Shown: positions 37,169-48,914 of the stretch, in pieces
Layout: each line of letters starts with the position of its first letter
Position numbering within the stretch: the first letter of the stretch is position 1
Origin: Cladocopium goreaui
Taxonomy: Eukaryota; Sar; Dinophyceae; Suessiales; Symbiodiniaceae
NCBI GenBank assembly: GCA_947184155.2
Contig: CAMXCT020001854.1
Coordinates: forward strand, 1 to 64,000
Length of the DNA stretch: 64,000 nucleotides
Reading direction: 5' to 3'
The notes under the pieces: generated by a model
Database searches by the model: none
What the model saw: the letters and a program-made list of their open reading frames with translations, nothing else
What the model was told of the DNA's origin: nothing
Made by a program: the position numbers and the translations under genes

Positions 37169-39680
37169 AGGAGTCCGGAGGGCGTTTCACTGGTGCAAAA
37201 TTCAAATGTTCCATTATTTGTGGAGATTTTTTGCGGGACGAGGGTCCCTTTCTCGTGCGTTTACACAGGAGGGTTTTTCAGGTTTTGAGCATAGACCATG
37301 ATGGCAGCAAAGCGGTGGTTCCTATGATTACATTGGATTTAACAACCTCTTCTGGACAAGCTATCCTTTGGGATATACTGCAGTCTCCCAACTTGTTGAG
37401 GATCCACCTGGGATTACCTTGCGGAACGGCTAGCCTGGCCCGTGAAAGGTCAGTTTCTGAAGCTCTACGTGCACAAGGAGCTCCAAAACCCGCCGCCGTT
37501 ACGTTCGGCGATGTTCCCTCTTGGGCTTCCAAACTTGAGTGATTACCACCGTGCCAAGGTGGACAATGCAAACATTTTGTACAAGCTGGCCATTGATATA
37601 ATTTTGTTTTACAAGCTCGGACAAATCATTGTCGGGGTGGAGAACCCAGCAAACAGCTGGCTTTGGGCGGCTTTGGTCAAGCTTTCTTTAGAGCACTCAA
37701 CAGCTGCAGCAGAGGCCTATAATGCTTTGGAGAAGGTCATTTTCCATAGATGCTGCCATGGGTCTACACGCCGCAAGGCAACTGGATGGCTTGGTACTGC
37801 AGGGGTATATACAGATCTGGAAGCTACATGTCCAAAATGACCACGTGCATGAGCCATAGGGCATCCACTGGGCTGCAGGCGCTGGGGTTTTTGACACTTC
37901 AGCGGAGACCGCCTATCCGGCATTACTGGCACAGCGTGCAGTTCAATGCATGCTGAAGGTGGTAGCTCAGAGCCAGCTTTCTTTGCAGGCGTTTCCAAGA
38001 CTCCATGATTTGGCAACAGCTGCCCAAGGCAAGCAATCTAGATGTCACTCTCAGCTGATACCAGAATTTCATCCTTTCTCCAAGCAGCTTGTCTCTGAAT
38101 CACAACAACAAGGACCCAAACCCTCTGGCTCCTCATTTAGGGGGTGATAGTCGGGAGGAGCCTCAGACAGGCACAGATGGACAGCAGTCAGTTGAGGGCG
38201 TGCGGAAGTTTGTGAAGGTTGGTGTATACCACACCCCCAAACAGTTTCTCAGTCGTGCAAAGGAGCTAAACACCCCATTGATGCTACAGACCACCTTGAA
38301 CCTGTCACGCGTCAGGCTCTGCAGGTTAATTTGAGATACCCTGCAGAGGTGGTGAAGCTTGAACGCAAGAAGAATCCCCCCTTTTGCAAAACTATTGGCT
38401 TCGCAGATTGACTCCCAGGAGAAAGCCTTGCATCATGGGTTGCTGGAGGGCTTTGCTAAGGTACTTTCAGGAAAACGAATTTTGGTTTGGGAACAGTTGC
38501 TGCGCAAGTACCAGTACGACACTGATGTTTGGGTCGACAGCAGCAGTTTACAGTTTCAACCGTGTCAGTCGCCGCATCTGGCGGTTGTTTGACAAAATGC
38601 TGCTGATCTCCTGTGGGGTATTCTATGACGACTACCCCCCTTTTTCTCGCATGCAGAACTTGCTGAAGATTCAGATGTCAGTGATAGTGCACTGCTTGAC
38701 ATCCTTAGGTGGAAGCATGCTCGTACGGGGCCAAAAGGCCTCCCTTTTTCGCAACGTTTTCAGGTGTTGGGGTGCACGCTGGACCTGAGCCTTGTGCCTC
38801 GGGGTGATGTTGTCACTGAGAACAAGCCTGGGCGATTGGACAGGATCCGAGAGCAGCTTACTCGGATTAAGCAAGCTGGCAAGATCAATCTGCACGAAGC
38901 CCAAATACTCCATGGATTCCTTCGCTGCTCCTACGGCTTCTTTGCCGGGCGCCATTTGTTTCAAATTTGTGCAGAGATTGAAAACTTCCTGTCTACGTCG
39001 GTCACCTCTCGCCGAGCCAATGTTTCAGATTTTTGGGACTATGCTGCAGACATGTTGGAGCGCAGCAAGCCTTGAACAATTTCTTCTGCGGGCGAGAGAC
39101 GCCCAATCTTGATCTTCACGGATGGAGCTTGGGAATCTGGAGTTTCAGGTCTGGGTTCTGTTCAGGTGGAATGTACCACCGGTGAGAGTCATGTGCTTTC
39201 TGGAGAAGTGCCTGGTGTTCTCATTGACCATGGAAGCAACAGGTGGACGAACAGCTTATATGTCGGATTGAGCTGTCTGCCCTGGTAGCTTTGAGGTGGC
39301 GTTTCCGAAAGCTCATTGATCAGCGGCGAGTGATTTGGTTTGTTGACAATGAAGCAGCCAGGTTTTCGGCCATCTAAGGCATTAGTGCCACTACAACCAT
39401 GCGAGCCTTGGTGCGTGAGTTTTTCAGCTTAGAGGCGGAATCTCCGTCCTTCCCTTGGATTGAACGAGTGCCCAACGCACCGAATCCTGGAGATGGCCCA
39501 TCGCGCATTTCCCTTGAAGAAGTCATGACTTTTGTTGGGCGTGGACGCCTGCAGTGTTCTGGAGCATCCGGCAGAACTCATTTCACGCTTGATCCAATCC
39601 AGCCGGTCTTTGAAGAAGGGGTGAAAATTCCGACCAGCTGGAATGTTGAAACCAAAAATTTGGGTGCTACCCATCAATAG
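37169..39680 (+). pseudogene. Element 1 MTase-RT-RNase H remnant
   Basis: In the Gag frame VEIFCGT (about 37220) matches the MTase motif I. The domain continues in two other frames with LPCGTASLAR (about 37415), VENPANSWLW (about 37640) and CCHGSTRRKATGW (about 37750). After linker fragments the RT region from the fingers through motif A is missing: sequence jumps near 38540 to a late-palm segment with FYDDY (about 38624). RNase H remnants are FTDGAWE (39117), VDNEAARF (followed by an in-frame stop near 39375) and GDGPSR. It cannot encode a working RT. Confidence 0.8.
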
Positions 39681-40072
39681 CCAGAATGGTCAGAATGTTT
39701 TGAGAAAACTTGTCAGATCCTGTGCGATCATCCTCAACGAGACATATTTACCCCGGACTCCTTGCGAAGGCAAGGCATTGGCCGGAAAAAGGATTGCTGC
39801 GTGAGTATCCGCTGTCCTGCACTATTCATTCACTGAAAGCTGTCGTTTTGCACTGTTGCCATGTCCGTTTATTTGATTCGTTTTTTCACGAAGTTTTTGG
39901 CGAAGTGAAGCGACGGTGGCAGGCGTTTTCGATCGGTTTGGGGTCTCTTTTGTTTCCAGTGTTTTGGCCGGTGATAGATATCATAACGGGTTGTTTGTTG
40001 TTTGGGAGTACATGTTTGTTTTAATTTGGCCTGGTCTCACATATAATACAGACTTTTGTACATATGGGAGAA
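39618..40072 (+). repeat. Element 1 split direct repeat B1
   Basis: 455 bp, matching 40616-41070 with about one difference. It overlaps the C-terminal end of the RNase H frame and abuts A2 without a gap. Confidence 0.9.
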
Positions 40073-40589
40073 GGTTACTTCTGCTTGCAGACGACACTTT
40101 CTCTCCGTAGTACTAAACAGGGTTCTACTGTGCCCGGTCTGTATATATATGTGCAATTGACCTCTCCTATATATACTCCCATGTCCCCGCGTCTCTGCGC
40201 GAAGCTCACATACCTGTTTATGATATTTGACCGGCTAAGTAAATGCGCAAGCACTGGAAACTTTGGCCCTTAAACTCTGGAAACCAAAACCCAACCAAGA
40301 GAAACCCAAACCAAATCTTATTTCTCTGCGGTTTATCTGAAACCAGCCGTTGCATGCGCTGAGTGGTTTGGTTATCTCTGTGGAGGGGTTTTTGTCAGAG
40401 TTTATTTTTGAAGAGCTGCTGTCATCAAAATTTTTAAGTCAATGTTTTAACACTATATCAGAGATCTTGACAAGTTGTTTCTTATTATCACCACCTGAAT
40501 ATCTTGAGGACTCGATGTCAATGTTGTAGCAACTTTGGATTAAGGGTGGTGGGCGGGTTCCATAAAACTTTGGAACGGCAGAAAACTGT
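40073..40589 (+). repeat. Element 1 split direct repeat A2
   Basis: Second copy of A1, beginning GGTTAC directly after B1. Confidence 0.9.
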
Positions 40590-40615
40590 CCCTCCCAAAA
40601 CCCACCCGTTTTCTG

Positions 40616-41070
40616 GGGGTGAAAATTCCGACCAGCTGGAATGTTGAAACCAAAAATTTGGGTGCTACCCATCAATAGCCAGAATGGTCAGAATGTTTTG
40701 AGAAAACTTGTCAGATCCTGTGCGATCATCCTCAACGAGACATATTTACCCCGGACTCCTTGCGAAGGCAAGGCATTGGCCGGAAAAAGGATTGCTGCGT
40801 GAGTATCCGCTTTCCTGCACTATTCATTCACTGAAAGCTGTCGTTTTGCACTGTTGCCATGTCCGTTTATTTGATTCGTTTTTTCACGAAGTTTTTGGCG
40901 AAGTGAAGCGACGGTGGCAGGCGTTTTCGATCGGTTTGGGGTCTCTTTTGTTTCCAGTGTTTTGGCCGGTGATAGATATCATAACGGGTTGTTTGTTGTT
41001 TGGGAGTACATGTTTGTTTTAATTTGGCCTGGTCTCACATATAATACAGACTTTTGTACATATGGGAGAA
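40616..41070 (+). repeat. Element 1 split direct repeat B2
   Basis: Second copy of B1. It ends in GGGAGAA, followed by GGAAGGTTACCC of the LTR-element ORF. Confidence 0.9.
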
Positions 41071-41622
41071 GGAAGGTTACCCATCCTTCCCGCTTCAGAA
41101 TGTTCCAAGCGGAGTTGGACAGGTGGGAACTCCTGCCACACCTGGTATGGCTGGAATGACTGGGAACACGGTTCCATCGTCCGTGCATGGACATGCCCCG
41201 AAGGGGGCGTCTGGACATGGATCCTCTGCAGGCGGAGTGCCAGTGCATGGAGCCCCAGGAGCCTCGGCATATGGACTGCCGACTAATGTGCAGCCACCGC
41301 AGGTGGCGCCTCCTGCAGCGCCATCAGTGACTATGCCAGCAGGACTGATGACACCGCCTGCCCTGAGTCCCTGTTTGTGGGCTTCTGCCCTATCAACCCT
41401 GGGGAGCAGAGGCCGGCCATGTCTTTGCATCCTGGGCTGACTACGCCAGGCCAACGGCAAGGGGCTATCATGTCGAAAGATGCAACCAGCGGTGAAGTCC
41501 GCACGTTATCCCCTACGCCATACAAGGGCGCCCAAGTGAATGCCCTCATATCGCTTTGGGCACCAGGCGGCCTGGCCATGTTGCGCGATGGGCAACAACA
41601 GTGTCGTCGGGTGTATCAATAG
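41071..41622 (+). pseudogene. LTR-element ORF, 3' portion after element 1
   Basis: A Gly/Pro/Ala-rich frame (peptide VGTPATPGMAGMTG) runs from the element's right edge to about 41370. It then continues after a shift in a second frame (41377-41622) ending GLAMLRDGQQQCRRVYQ. Composition matches the Pro/Met-rich end of the ORF interrupted at 32493, so I read it as that gene's 3' half with one or two frameshifts. Its function is unknown; it is probably part of a gag-like product. Confidence 0.45.
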
Positions 41623-43228
41623 AGATGCTGGTGCCGCCCTGGGATGACATCTGAGAGAGGCCTGAATATTTTTTTGTGAAGGATTAGCAGTTTTCTTTGC
41701 GGCAGAGAGAATAGCTAGTATCGGCTAGCTCGAGGTTCACTCTGGTGCACCATTGCTATGACTGTGTCTGTGATTCAGACCTCCTGCACTGCAAAAGGGG
41801 GTGAGCCTGCAAGGTTTGATATTGCTTGGGATGAATCAGCTCTGGATTGGAACGGTGTCATGTTTGCGTTGTCCTTGGACATGCTTGTGAATTTGGGCAT
41901 GTTTGTGAACTTGCTTGTGAATTTGGACATGTTTGTGAACTTGGTTATGAACTTGGACATGCTTGTGAACTTGAGCATGTTTGTGAACTTGAGCATGTTT
42001 GTGAATTTGTTGTGAACTTGTGCATTGTGATTGATTCATTGTTGAGTGTGGTTTGTGTTTATCTGCCGCCGTTTTCCAAATGATGACAAGGCCAGACCTG
42101 ATTCTTAATTGAGGAGAATCAAAGTAGGTCCAGGCCAAACGTCTGATGGAAACCCTTGGAAGGTTTTGTTTTTGATTTTGAGCGTCTTGTGATTGATTTG
42201 ATTGTGATATCAGTGGATTGGACATCCCTGACTTGAGATACATGTCAGTGTTGTTGAAATTGCTTTTGATAGGTTTGCGCATCTTGATGTCAGTGGAATG
42301 GATTTCCCTGGCGTTGTGAACATGTTCGTAGGTAGTGATTGTGAAGTTGCTTAGGTAGTTGTTTTCTTTGTTTGAACATGCAATAGATCAACTTTTATGA
42401 TGGCCAGAATTCATTTGAGGTTTTTGAAGGTTGATGGACTTTATCTCAAAAAGGGGGACAAGGTCCAGCCTTGGAAGTTTGCCCTGAGCTTAGTGCATCT
42501 CATGCCTAGCGTGCCCGAAACTTAGAACGCTTGGTATCTAAGGTGTTCCAAGCTTAGTGTATCTAGTCTATAGCTTGTCTGAGACCGAGTTTGCCTGGTG
42601 CATCAATGTATTCGTGTTCAAAACTTTGATACCACGAATATGGTTTTGGACTGTGAGTAGTTGAGGCTGATGACAGTTTTGCTTGTCTGACGCGTTTATC
42701 TTCCATTGGAGGATGCGGATTAGCTGAAACAGTCGGCCTTGGTTTTGTGTTGACTCCGACAGTGCTTCGTCTGTCTCCGTCTTGGATCTTGTGTGTGTGT
42801 GTGTTGTTGGTGTTTGTTGTTTGTTCTAGGGATCCACAAACAGCACCGTAGTTGATCGTGAATTGACGCCATGGTTTCTTCGATCAGTTGATGATCTGGT
42901 TTTGGAGATAGAAATCGTTTCAAAGAGATACCTGGGATGATGGATGGATTCTGAACCGATGATTTCCGACTGGCTGAAGATTGGTGGAAGTTTTGCTTCT
43001 GGAGATACTCCTGGAGTATTGCTGAAATCAGTGATGGCGATGGTTATGGATATGAATCGACTATTTCGTTGTGAAGAGTGAAGCATTGGAGGGACAACTT
43101 TGTTTTGAGGATCATGCAGAACTGGATTGATTCTATCTTGCGTTCAAGCTGAAAGTTGATTGGAAGCAATTGAACTTTCAGAGACAGTTATTTTGGATAT
43201 GTGTACAGAGATGAATGAATGACATGTC
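41623..43228. other. LTR-element 3' non-coding region
   Basis: About 1.6 kb, with a minisatellite at 41876-42020 and otherwise no supported gene before the purine tract. Confidence 0.45.
41876..42020. repeat. Minisatellite with an about 18-bp unit
   Basis: Imperfect tandem copies of a unit like CATGTTTGTGAACTTGGA, about eight in number, with variation between ATGCTT/ATGTTT and AATTTG/AACTTG. Confidence 0.8.
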
Positions 43229-43237
43229 GAAAGGGGG
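43229..43237 (+). other. Polypurine tract
   Basis: GAAAGGGGG precedes TGTGAAAG, a good position for second-strand priming and the true 3' LTR start at about 43238. Confidence 0.6.
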
Positions 43238-44874
43238 TGTGAAAGTTTATGTCCCTTACAGGGTGCTTGGTTGGTGCGACCTGCCATTCATTAAGCATTT
43301 AGTAGTGAAGCTGGACTATGGAAGATGTCTACAGTCGACTCGAGCGGTTTCGATATTACTTTGTAGTATTTGAGATTGCAGGAGTTGGTTCGAGATATCG
43401 ATCTATGAATCTGAGTGAATCTACATGAAGTTCAGGACACTTTGTGTACAGTGTGAAGCCTTATTTGGCTTTATGACTTGAAGCGAATGCTTCCAGAAGC
43501 ATTCGCTATGCAGTTGAGTCGGGATGTTATGACTCCATCGATTTCGGAAGCTCTTTGACCTCTTAGAGGTGTATGAATCCGACTGAGATGTTTTTGGATC
43601 ATCCATCTCGATTCTTGACATGGCTTCGTACATCTGAGATGTTGATGAAGCCTGTTTTGTTGCCACTTGCGAGTATTTGAGATACTTTGGCATTGTGAGG
43701 ACAATGCCTACGTATCTTATTTGAGGTACTCCGGCATTGTGAGGACAATGCCTACGTACCTTATTTGAGATACTCCGGTATTGTGAGGACAATGCCTACG
43801 TATCTTCCTTGGCCTCTGGATATTTGATCTGGAAGTCTACTTTGTGATCTTTGCATCTGTGGCCTACAGCTGACGTTTGGTTATTACAGTAAGCGAACTA
43901 CTTTAGCGCTATGACTGGTTATGACTGGACATTGGCTGGAAAGTTAAGCAGATCATTTGAGTATGTGAGATACTCCGGCATTGTGAGGACAATGCCTACG
44001 TATCTGGTTTAGCCTCTGGGTGCTTGATCTGGAAAGCTGTATTATGATCTTTATGCCTCTGACTTGCTGCTGACTTTTGGTTGTGACAGTAAGCGAACTA
44101 TGTTAGCGCTATGACTGTTTACGACTGGATATTGGCTAGGAAGTCGAACAGAGTATTCTATTCTCCTTGGTAGTTTGGAACTATGAGAACACATCTCTAT
44201 GTGAAAGACTGTTTTGGAGATGGAACATGAGGTTCCTATGTTGCTCTGTATTGCGAGAGGATTTTGTATAGGAATTTGACTGGAACATTTCGTTCTTAAC
44301 TAGCCGTGTGACTAGTCTAGACGTTTGGTAGAGACTAGTAACACCGGCTAGCTGGTTACTTGCGTTTGAATGAGAACCAGTTTGATTTGAGAACTTTTGG
44401 AGATGTTTCTGATGTTTTTGTGACTAGGTGATTTGTATATCATAGCAGTTCGGAATTGTTTCAACAACCTTTAAGGGAAGGTTGTGTGTTGGAAACCTGG
44501 AATCGAGTTTCCCAGTTGAGACATCGGCTCAAGGGAGTGGTGTCGAATGTTCCGAAGCGAACTGAACTGCAGTATCACTTAGGGCATTGGAAACAGTAGC
44601 CACACTTGGACTTTGTTGCTTCCCTTTGGGTTTGTGGCCGTGTGCCTGCCCTGGATCTTGTTGACCTGTCCTGTTGTGTGGCGTCTGGAGAGAAAAGAGG
44701 GAGTCTGACGTGCACTTAGGAGTCGGGGTGGAACAAGTTCCTTTCTTTGACTTTGTAGGGAAGTAAGTAACTGCGGAGTTGCAAACACAGTAGGTGTTCA
44801 CTTCTGGCGTAGTGATCTAACGAAAGCGTTGATTTGGGTACACGAGAGGTGTACTTGGGTTTACGTTTTTCACA
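43238..44874 (+). repeat. 3' LTR
   Basis: Shared with the 5' LTR from 43259 to 44874. The extra 21 bases at its start follow the purine tract directly and begin with TG; the repeat ends in CA (TG...CA form). It carries the same four hairpins (43680-43717, 43724-43761, 43768-43805, 43968-44005). Confidence 0.85.
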
Positions 44875-45055
44875 GATAACATCGGCAGATTTCAATTGAT
44901 GTGCATCATTATTTACAAGCAATTTTCCGCGAAAGCAACCGTGAAAGATATTACGAAACACTTTTCGCCGCGAAAGCCAAAACTGAGCGCGCGAAAGAAG
45001 CGCGAAAGCCTGAAGGACATCGCGTGATTTTTCACGCGAAAGGCCTCCCCAACCC

Positions 45056-45274
45056 CACCACCATCACCATCATCAGGATCATCGTCATCATCGTCATCGT
45101 CATCGTCATCGGTTTCGTCATCGTCATCGTCACTGGCATCGTTCTCGTCATCGTGATGATGATGATGATGATGATCATCATCATCATCATCATCATGAGC
45201 ATCATCATCATCATCATCTCCTCATCCTGAAGATCCTCCTCCTCATCATCATCCCGATCATCTGCCGCATCCGC

Positions 45275-45332
<58 letters not shown>

Positions 45333-45400
45333 ACATCATCATCACCATCATCATCATCATCATCATGAGCATCATCATCACCATCATCATCATCATCATC

Positions 45401-45431
<31 letters not shown>

Positions 45432-45640
45432 TCGTCATCATCATCATCATCATCATCGTCATTGTCAGTGTCATTGTCTTCGCCATTGTCATCGTCACCG
45501 GCATTGTCATTTTCAGCCGTCATCGTAGTTGTCAGCGTCAGCGTCATTGTCATCGTCATCAACTTTGTTATCATCATCATCATCATCATCATCATCACCA
45601 TCCTCATCATCATCGTCATCATCGGCATCAGGTTCGATCC
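45056..45640. repeat. CAT/ATC trinucleotide microsatellite
   Basis: About 580 bp dominated by CAT units with interspersed GTC/GTCATC. Long reading frames through it (poly-Asp, poly-Met and poly-Ile/Ser) are artefacts of the repeat. Confidence 0.9.
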
Positions 45641-47127
45641 CCCCTGGTCCCCCCCGAGCCTTCCCGAGAGGGAGATTTCCGGCTGGTAGAGGGTCAGCAT
45701 CCTCACTTTCATCTTCATCCCATTGATGCCCGCAGCTGCTCAGCAACAAAAACAAGGTGTGGTGAACAAAGAGATTTGGATAGGCATCCTCTCTCATGAG
45801 ATCTGGAAAACGCACAGCGTGAAATCTCGCCATGACACCAAAGGGTTTGAAGCGGAAACGCCACCGACATTTCCCTGCTGACACTGAAGATACGTCTTCC
45901 CTTCCTTCTTTCTCCTACCCCGCTAGCTTTCGTCATCCACCCCCGGCCTCAAGTTCTCCGTGGGTGATACCTTGAGTAGCAGTGTTGATTGCAAGTTGTG
46001 GAGGTTTAAGAGGACACAATCAAAGGCTTTTAAGGCGTGAAGCCGCTTGGACTCGAGAAGTTTTGCTCGACATGGCCCAAGTGTTGGCTAGATATTTCAC
46101 CCTGCGTGATCAGACAACCAGAGCATTTACAGGCTGTTGTGCTCTCAAATGCCACATGTACAAAACGACCTGATCCCGATACAGTCGTCCTCATGGCTCA
46201 GTGGTATGGCGTCTCTCTTGACGCTGATACACTGCCGGTGGTGGCTCAATTCCCCGCTGGTCCGCGAGTAAGACTCAAGTTCACAGGACCGTGCCTCAGA
46301 GCATAAACGGCGGTCACAATGCGACCTAATCCCGATACCTTTGAGAGCCGAGCACAAACGTCGGCACCTGCTGCAAACATGCCTTCCTACTTACCCCCAC
46401 CAAAGCTCAGCCATTTCCTTCCTGACAAACCGAGGTCCTGACAACGCCCCGATCAATGCGACGACTCCCGCAGTGGGCTGCTTGAGTAGGACCACAAGGA
46501 TCCCAAACTTGCAAAATATCAGACGTAGAATCTGCAGAACTTGAATTGGAAGCGTTTCCCAGAGCTGACAAATAGTGTCGGTGTGCGTGTCGAAGCAAAA
46601 ACTGGAGAGAATTTATGGAGAATGCATCGATGCCACACGATAGTCCCAGCAGAGGTGGTAAGGACACCTTCACCGAGGAATCGAAATCAAAGTCAGTGAC
46701 CAGTGACTGAAGCACTTGCTGATTCAGCGACAAGGAAAATATGGAGTCAAGCTTTGAACCGCCAAACTTGGTCGGGCTGCATCATTGTTTGTGCGCTCAG
46801 AAGCCATGCAGTTGACATAGTGCGTGGCAAATCATACGCATCTGAGAAAAGTGGAGAAGAAGTAATTTCGGTGTTTCAACTCTTCGCCCATGCAACAAAG
46901 AAGCGCAAAAGAAAAAGATGTAAGAACACGAAAATGTATAGCAATGTGTTCCACATAGTACCTGAGTTAAATTTGATGAATGTACCTGAAAGTATGAAAG
47001 TACAATTATGGCATGTTGACGCAAGCCCATCATGTGCCCCACCCCACCCCGTGCGGACGTAGCACCCCACCCCATATTGACGTAGTATCAACATCTTGTG
47101 CCAGGTCGAATGAACGCGGCCGAAGGT
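45641..47127. other. Unique stretch with no recognised gene
   Basis: About 1.5 kb between two repeat regions. There are several short open frames on both strands, but none has a recognisable motif or composition that would support a gene. Confidence 0.4.
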
Positions 47128-47432
47128 ACGTTAACAACCCCACCCCCCCCACCCAGTGACGTAACGTTAGATGTGCATGGGACGCAAGTTAACATGAACG
47201 TTAACATCCCCACCCCCACTCAATGACGTAACGTTAGATGTGCATGGGACGCAAGTTAACATGAACGTTAACATCCCCACCCCCCCCAGTGACGTAACGT
47301 TAGATGTGCATGGGACGCAAGTTCACATGAACGTTAACATCCCCCCCCCCACCCAGTGACGTAACGTTAGATGTGCATGGGACGCAAGTTAACATGAACG
47401 TTAACATCCCCACCCCTCCCCACCCAGTGACG
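47128..47432. repeat. Tandem repeat, about 68-70-bp unit, four copies
   Basis: Units contain GTGACGTAACGTTAGATG, GCATGGGACGCAAGTT and a variable C-rich run (CCCCACCC...). Copies begin near 47155, 47224, 47290 and 47357, with a partial fifth near 47425. Confidence 0.85.
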
Positions 47433-47489
47433 TGAAATATGTGTGTTTTAAAAAACGGCCAAAACGCTGGCGCGGTTTTCCCCCCGCTG

Positions 47490-48389
47490 GCTAGTACTAG
47501 TACTAGTAGTAGTACTGCTACTGCTACTGCTAGTGCTACTGCTACTGCTACACTAGTACTACTAGTACTACTACTAGTACTACTACTAGTACTACTACTA
47601 GTACTACTACTAGTACTACTACTAGTACTACCACTACTACTACTAGTACTACTACTACTAGTACTACTACTACTAGTACTACTATTACTAGTACTACTAC
47701 TACTAGTACTACTACTACTAGTACTACTACTACTAGTACTACAAGTACTACTACTACTAGTACTACTACTACTAGTACTACTACTAGTAGTACTACTACT
47801 AGTACTACTACTAGTAGTAGTAGAAGTAGTAGTAGAAGTAGTAGTACTAGTAGTAGTACTAGTAGTAGTAGTACTAGTAGTAGTAGTACTAGTAGTAGTA
47901 GTACTACTACTAGTACTAGTACTAGTACTAGTAACTAGTAGTAGTAGTAGTAGTAGAAGTAGTAGTACTAGTAGTAGTACTAGTAGTAGTACTAGTAGTA
48001 GTAGTACTAGTAGTAGTAGTACTACTACTAGTACTAGTACTAGTACTACTAGTACTACTACTACTAGTACTACTACTACTAGTACTACTACTAGTACTAC
48101 TACTACTAGTAGTACTACTACTAGTACTACTACTACTAGTACTACTACTAGTACTGCTACTACTACTACTAGTACTACTACTACTAGTACTACTACTACT
48201 AGTACTACTACTACTAGTACTACTACTACTAGTACTACTGCTACTAGTACTACTACTACTAGTCTACTACTTCTACTACTACTAGTCTACTACTTCTACT
48301 ACTAGTACTACTACTACTAGTACTACTACTAGTACTACTACTAGTACTACTACTAGTACTACCACTAGTACTACTACTACTACTACTAG

Positions 48390-48424
<35 letters not shown>

Positions 48425-48437
48425 GTACTACTACTAG

Positions 48438-48472
<35 letters not shown>

Positions 48473-48480
48473 ACTACTAC
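47490..48480. repeat. CTA/TAG trinucleotide array that switches strand
   Basis: About 1 kb of TAC-type units punctuated by CTAG. Between about 47790 and 48020 the units read as TAG/AGT, the reverse complement, before returning to TAC. The array can fold on itself over hundreds of bases. A 288-codon frame over it is not a gene. Confidence 0.9.
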
Positions 48481-48730
48481 TACTAATTACTACGAGGACG
48501 ACGACGACGACGACGACGACTACTACTACTATTGCTCCTCCTCCTCCTACCACTAATTCTGGTGCGACGAAGACAAGGGCGACGGGGACAACGACGATTA
48601 CTAGTAGTAGCAGAAGCAGAAACAGAAGTAGAAGCAGAAACAAAAGCAAAAGTAGAAGTAGAAACAAAAGTAGAAGTAATAATAGTAGGAGCAAACGCGG
48701 TGCTGGTGGTGGCGGTGGTGGCAACAGTTT
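48481..48730. repeat. GAC/AGA low-complexity tail
   Basis: Short runs of GAC, TCC, AGAAGC and GGT units continue the simple-sequence region up to the left flank of YR element 2. Confidence 0.75.
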
Positions 48731-48914
48731 GTGAAGCTATCTGAAAGAATGCGAACTAATCGAGTGAAACTGCAGTGAACGTTGTGAACGTCCGAGAAAC
48801 TGGTTGAAGTGATTTAGACCTGTCTGTGCATGTGCAACATGACATGTCAATTTAACATGTGAAACATGTTTCTTTTCTTGGTCATTTTTCACTGGCGGGG
48901 GTAGTTAGTGTACC

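Larger units (their letters stand above)
32488..41070 (+). mobile_element. YR retroelement 1 (degenerate), split direct repeats
   Basis: Layout is A1 (32488-33004), YR ORF, Gag, MTase/RT/RNase H remnants, B1 (39618-40072), A2 (40073-40589), 26-nt spacer, B2 (40616-41070). This is the split-direct-repeat arrangement known from PAT/Ngaro elements. A copies are 517 bp and B copies 455 bp, each pair differing at about one base. The coding interior has several frameshifts, a stop in the RNase H and a deletion that removes RT motif A. It sits in an ORF of the LTR element. Confidence 0.85.
26207..44874 (+). mobile_element. Large LTR retrotransposon with no visible pol, carrying a nested YR retroelement
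   Basis: Direct repeats of about 1.62 kb (26207-27828 and 43259-44874) are nearly identical, the clearest difference being a duplicated AAGCAT in the left copy. A tRNA-type primer-binding site follows the left repeat and a purine tract (43229-43237) precedes the right. The interior without the nested element is about 6.8 kb and holds only small gag-like ORFs. I see no protease, integrase or RT in it, so mobilisation would need another element's enzymes. Near-identity of the LTRs implies recent insertion. Confidence 0.8.

Noticed and set aside
45032..45884. Asp-rich, Met-rich and Ile/Ser-rich frames on both strands
   Set aside because: All are readings of the CAT trinucleotide repeat.
47439..48305. 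288-codon open frame rich in Leu then Thr/Ser
   Set aside because: It is a translation of the CTA/TAG microsatellite; period-3 repeats keep frames open without selection.
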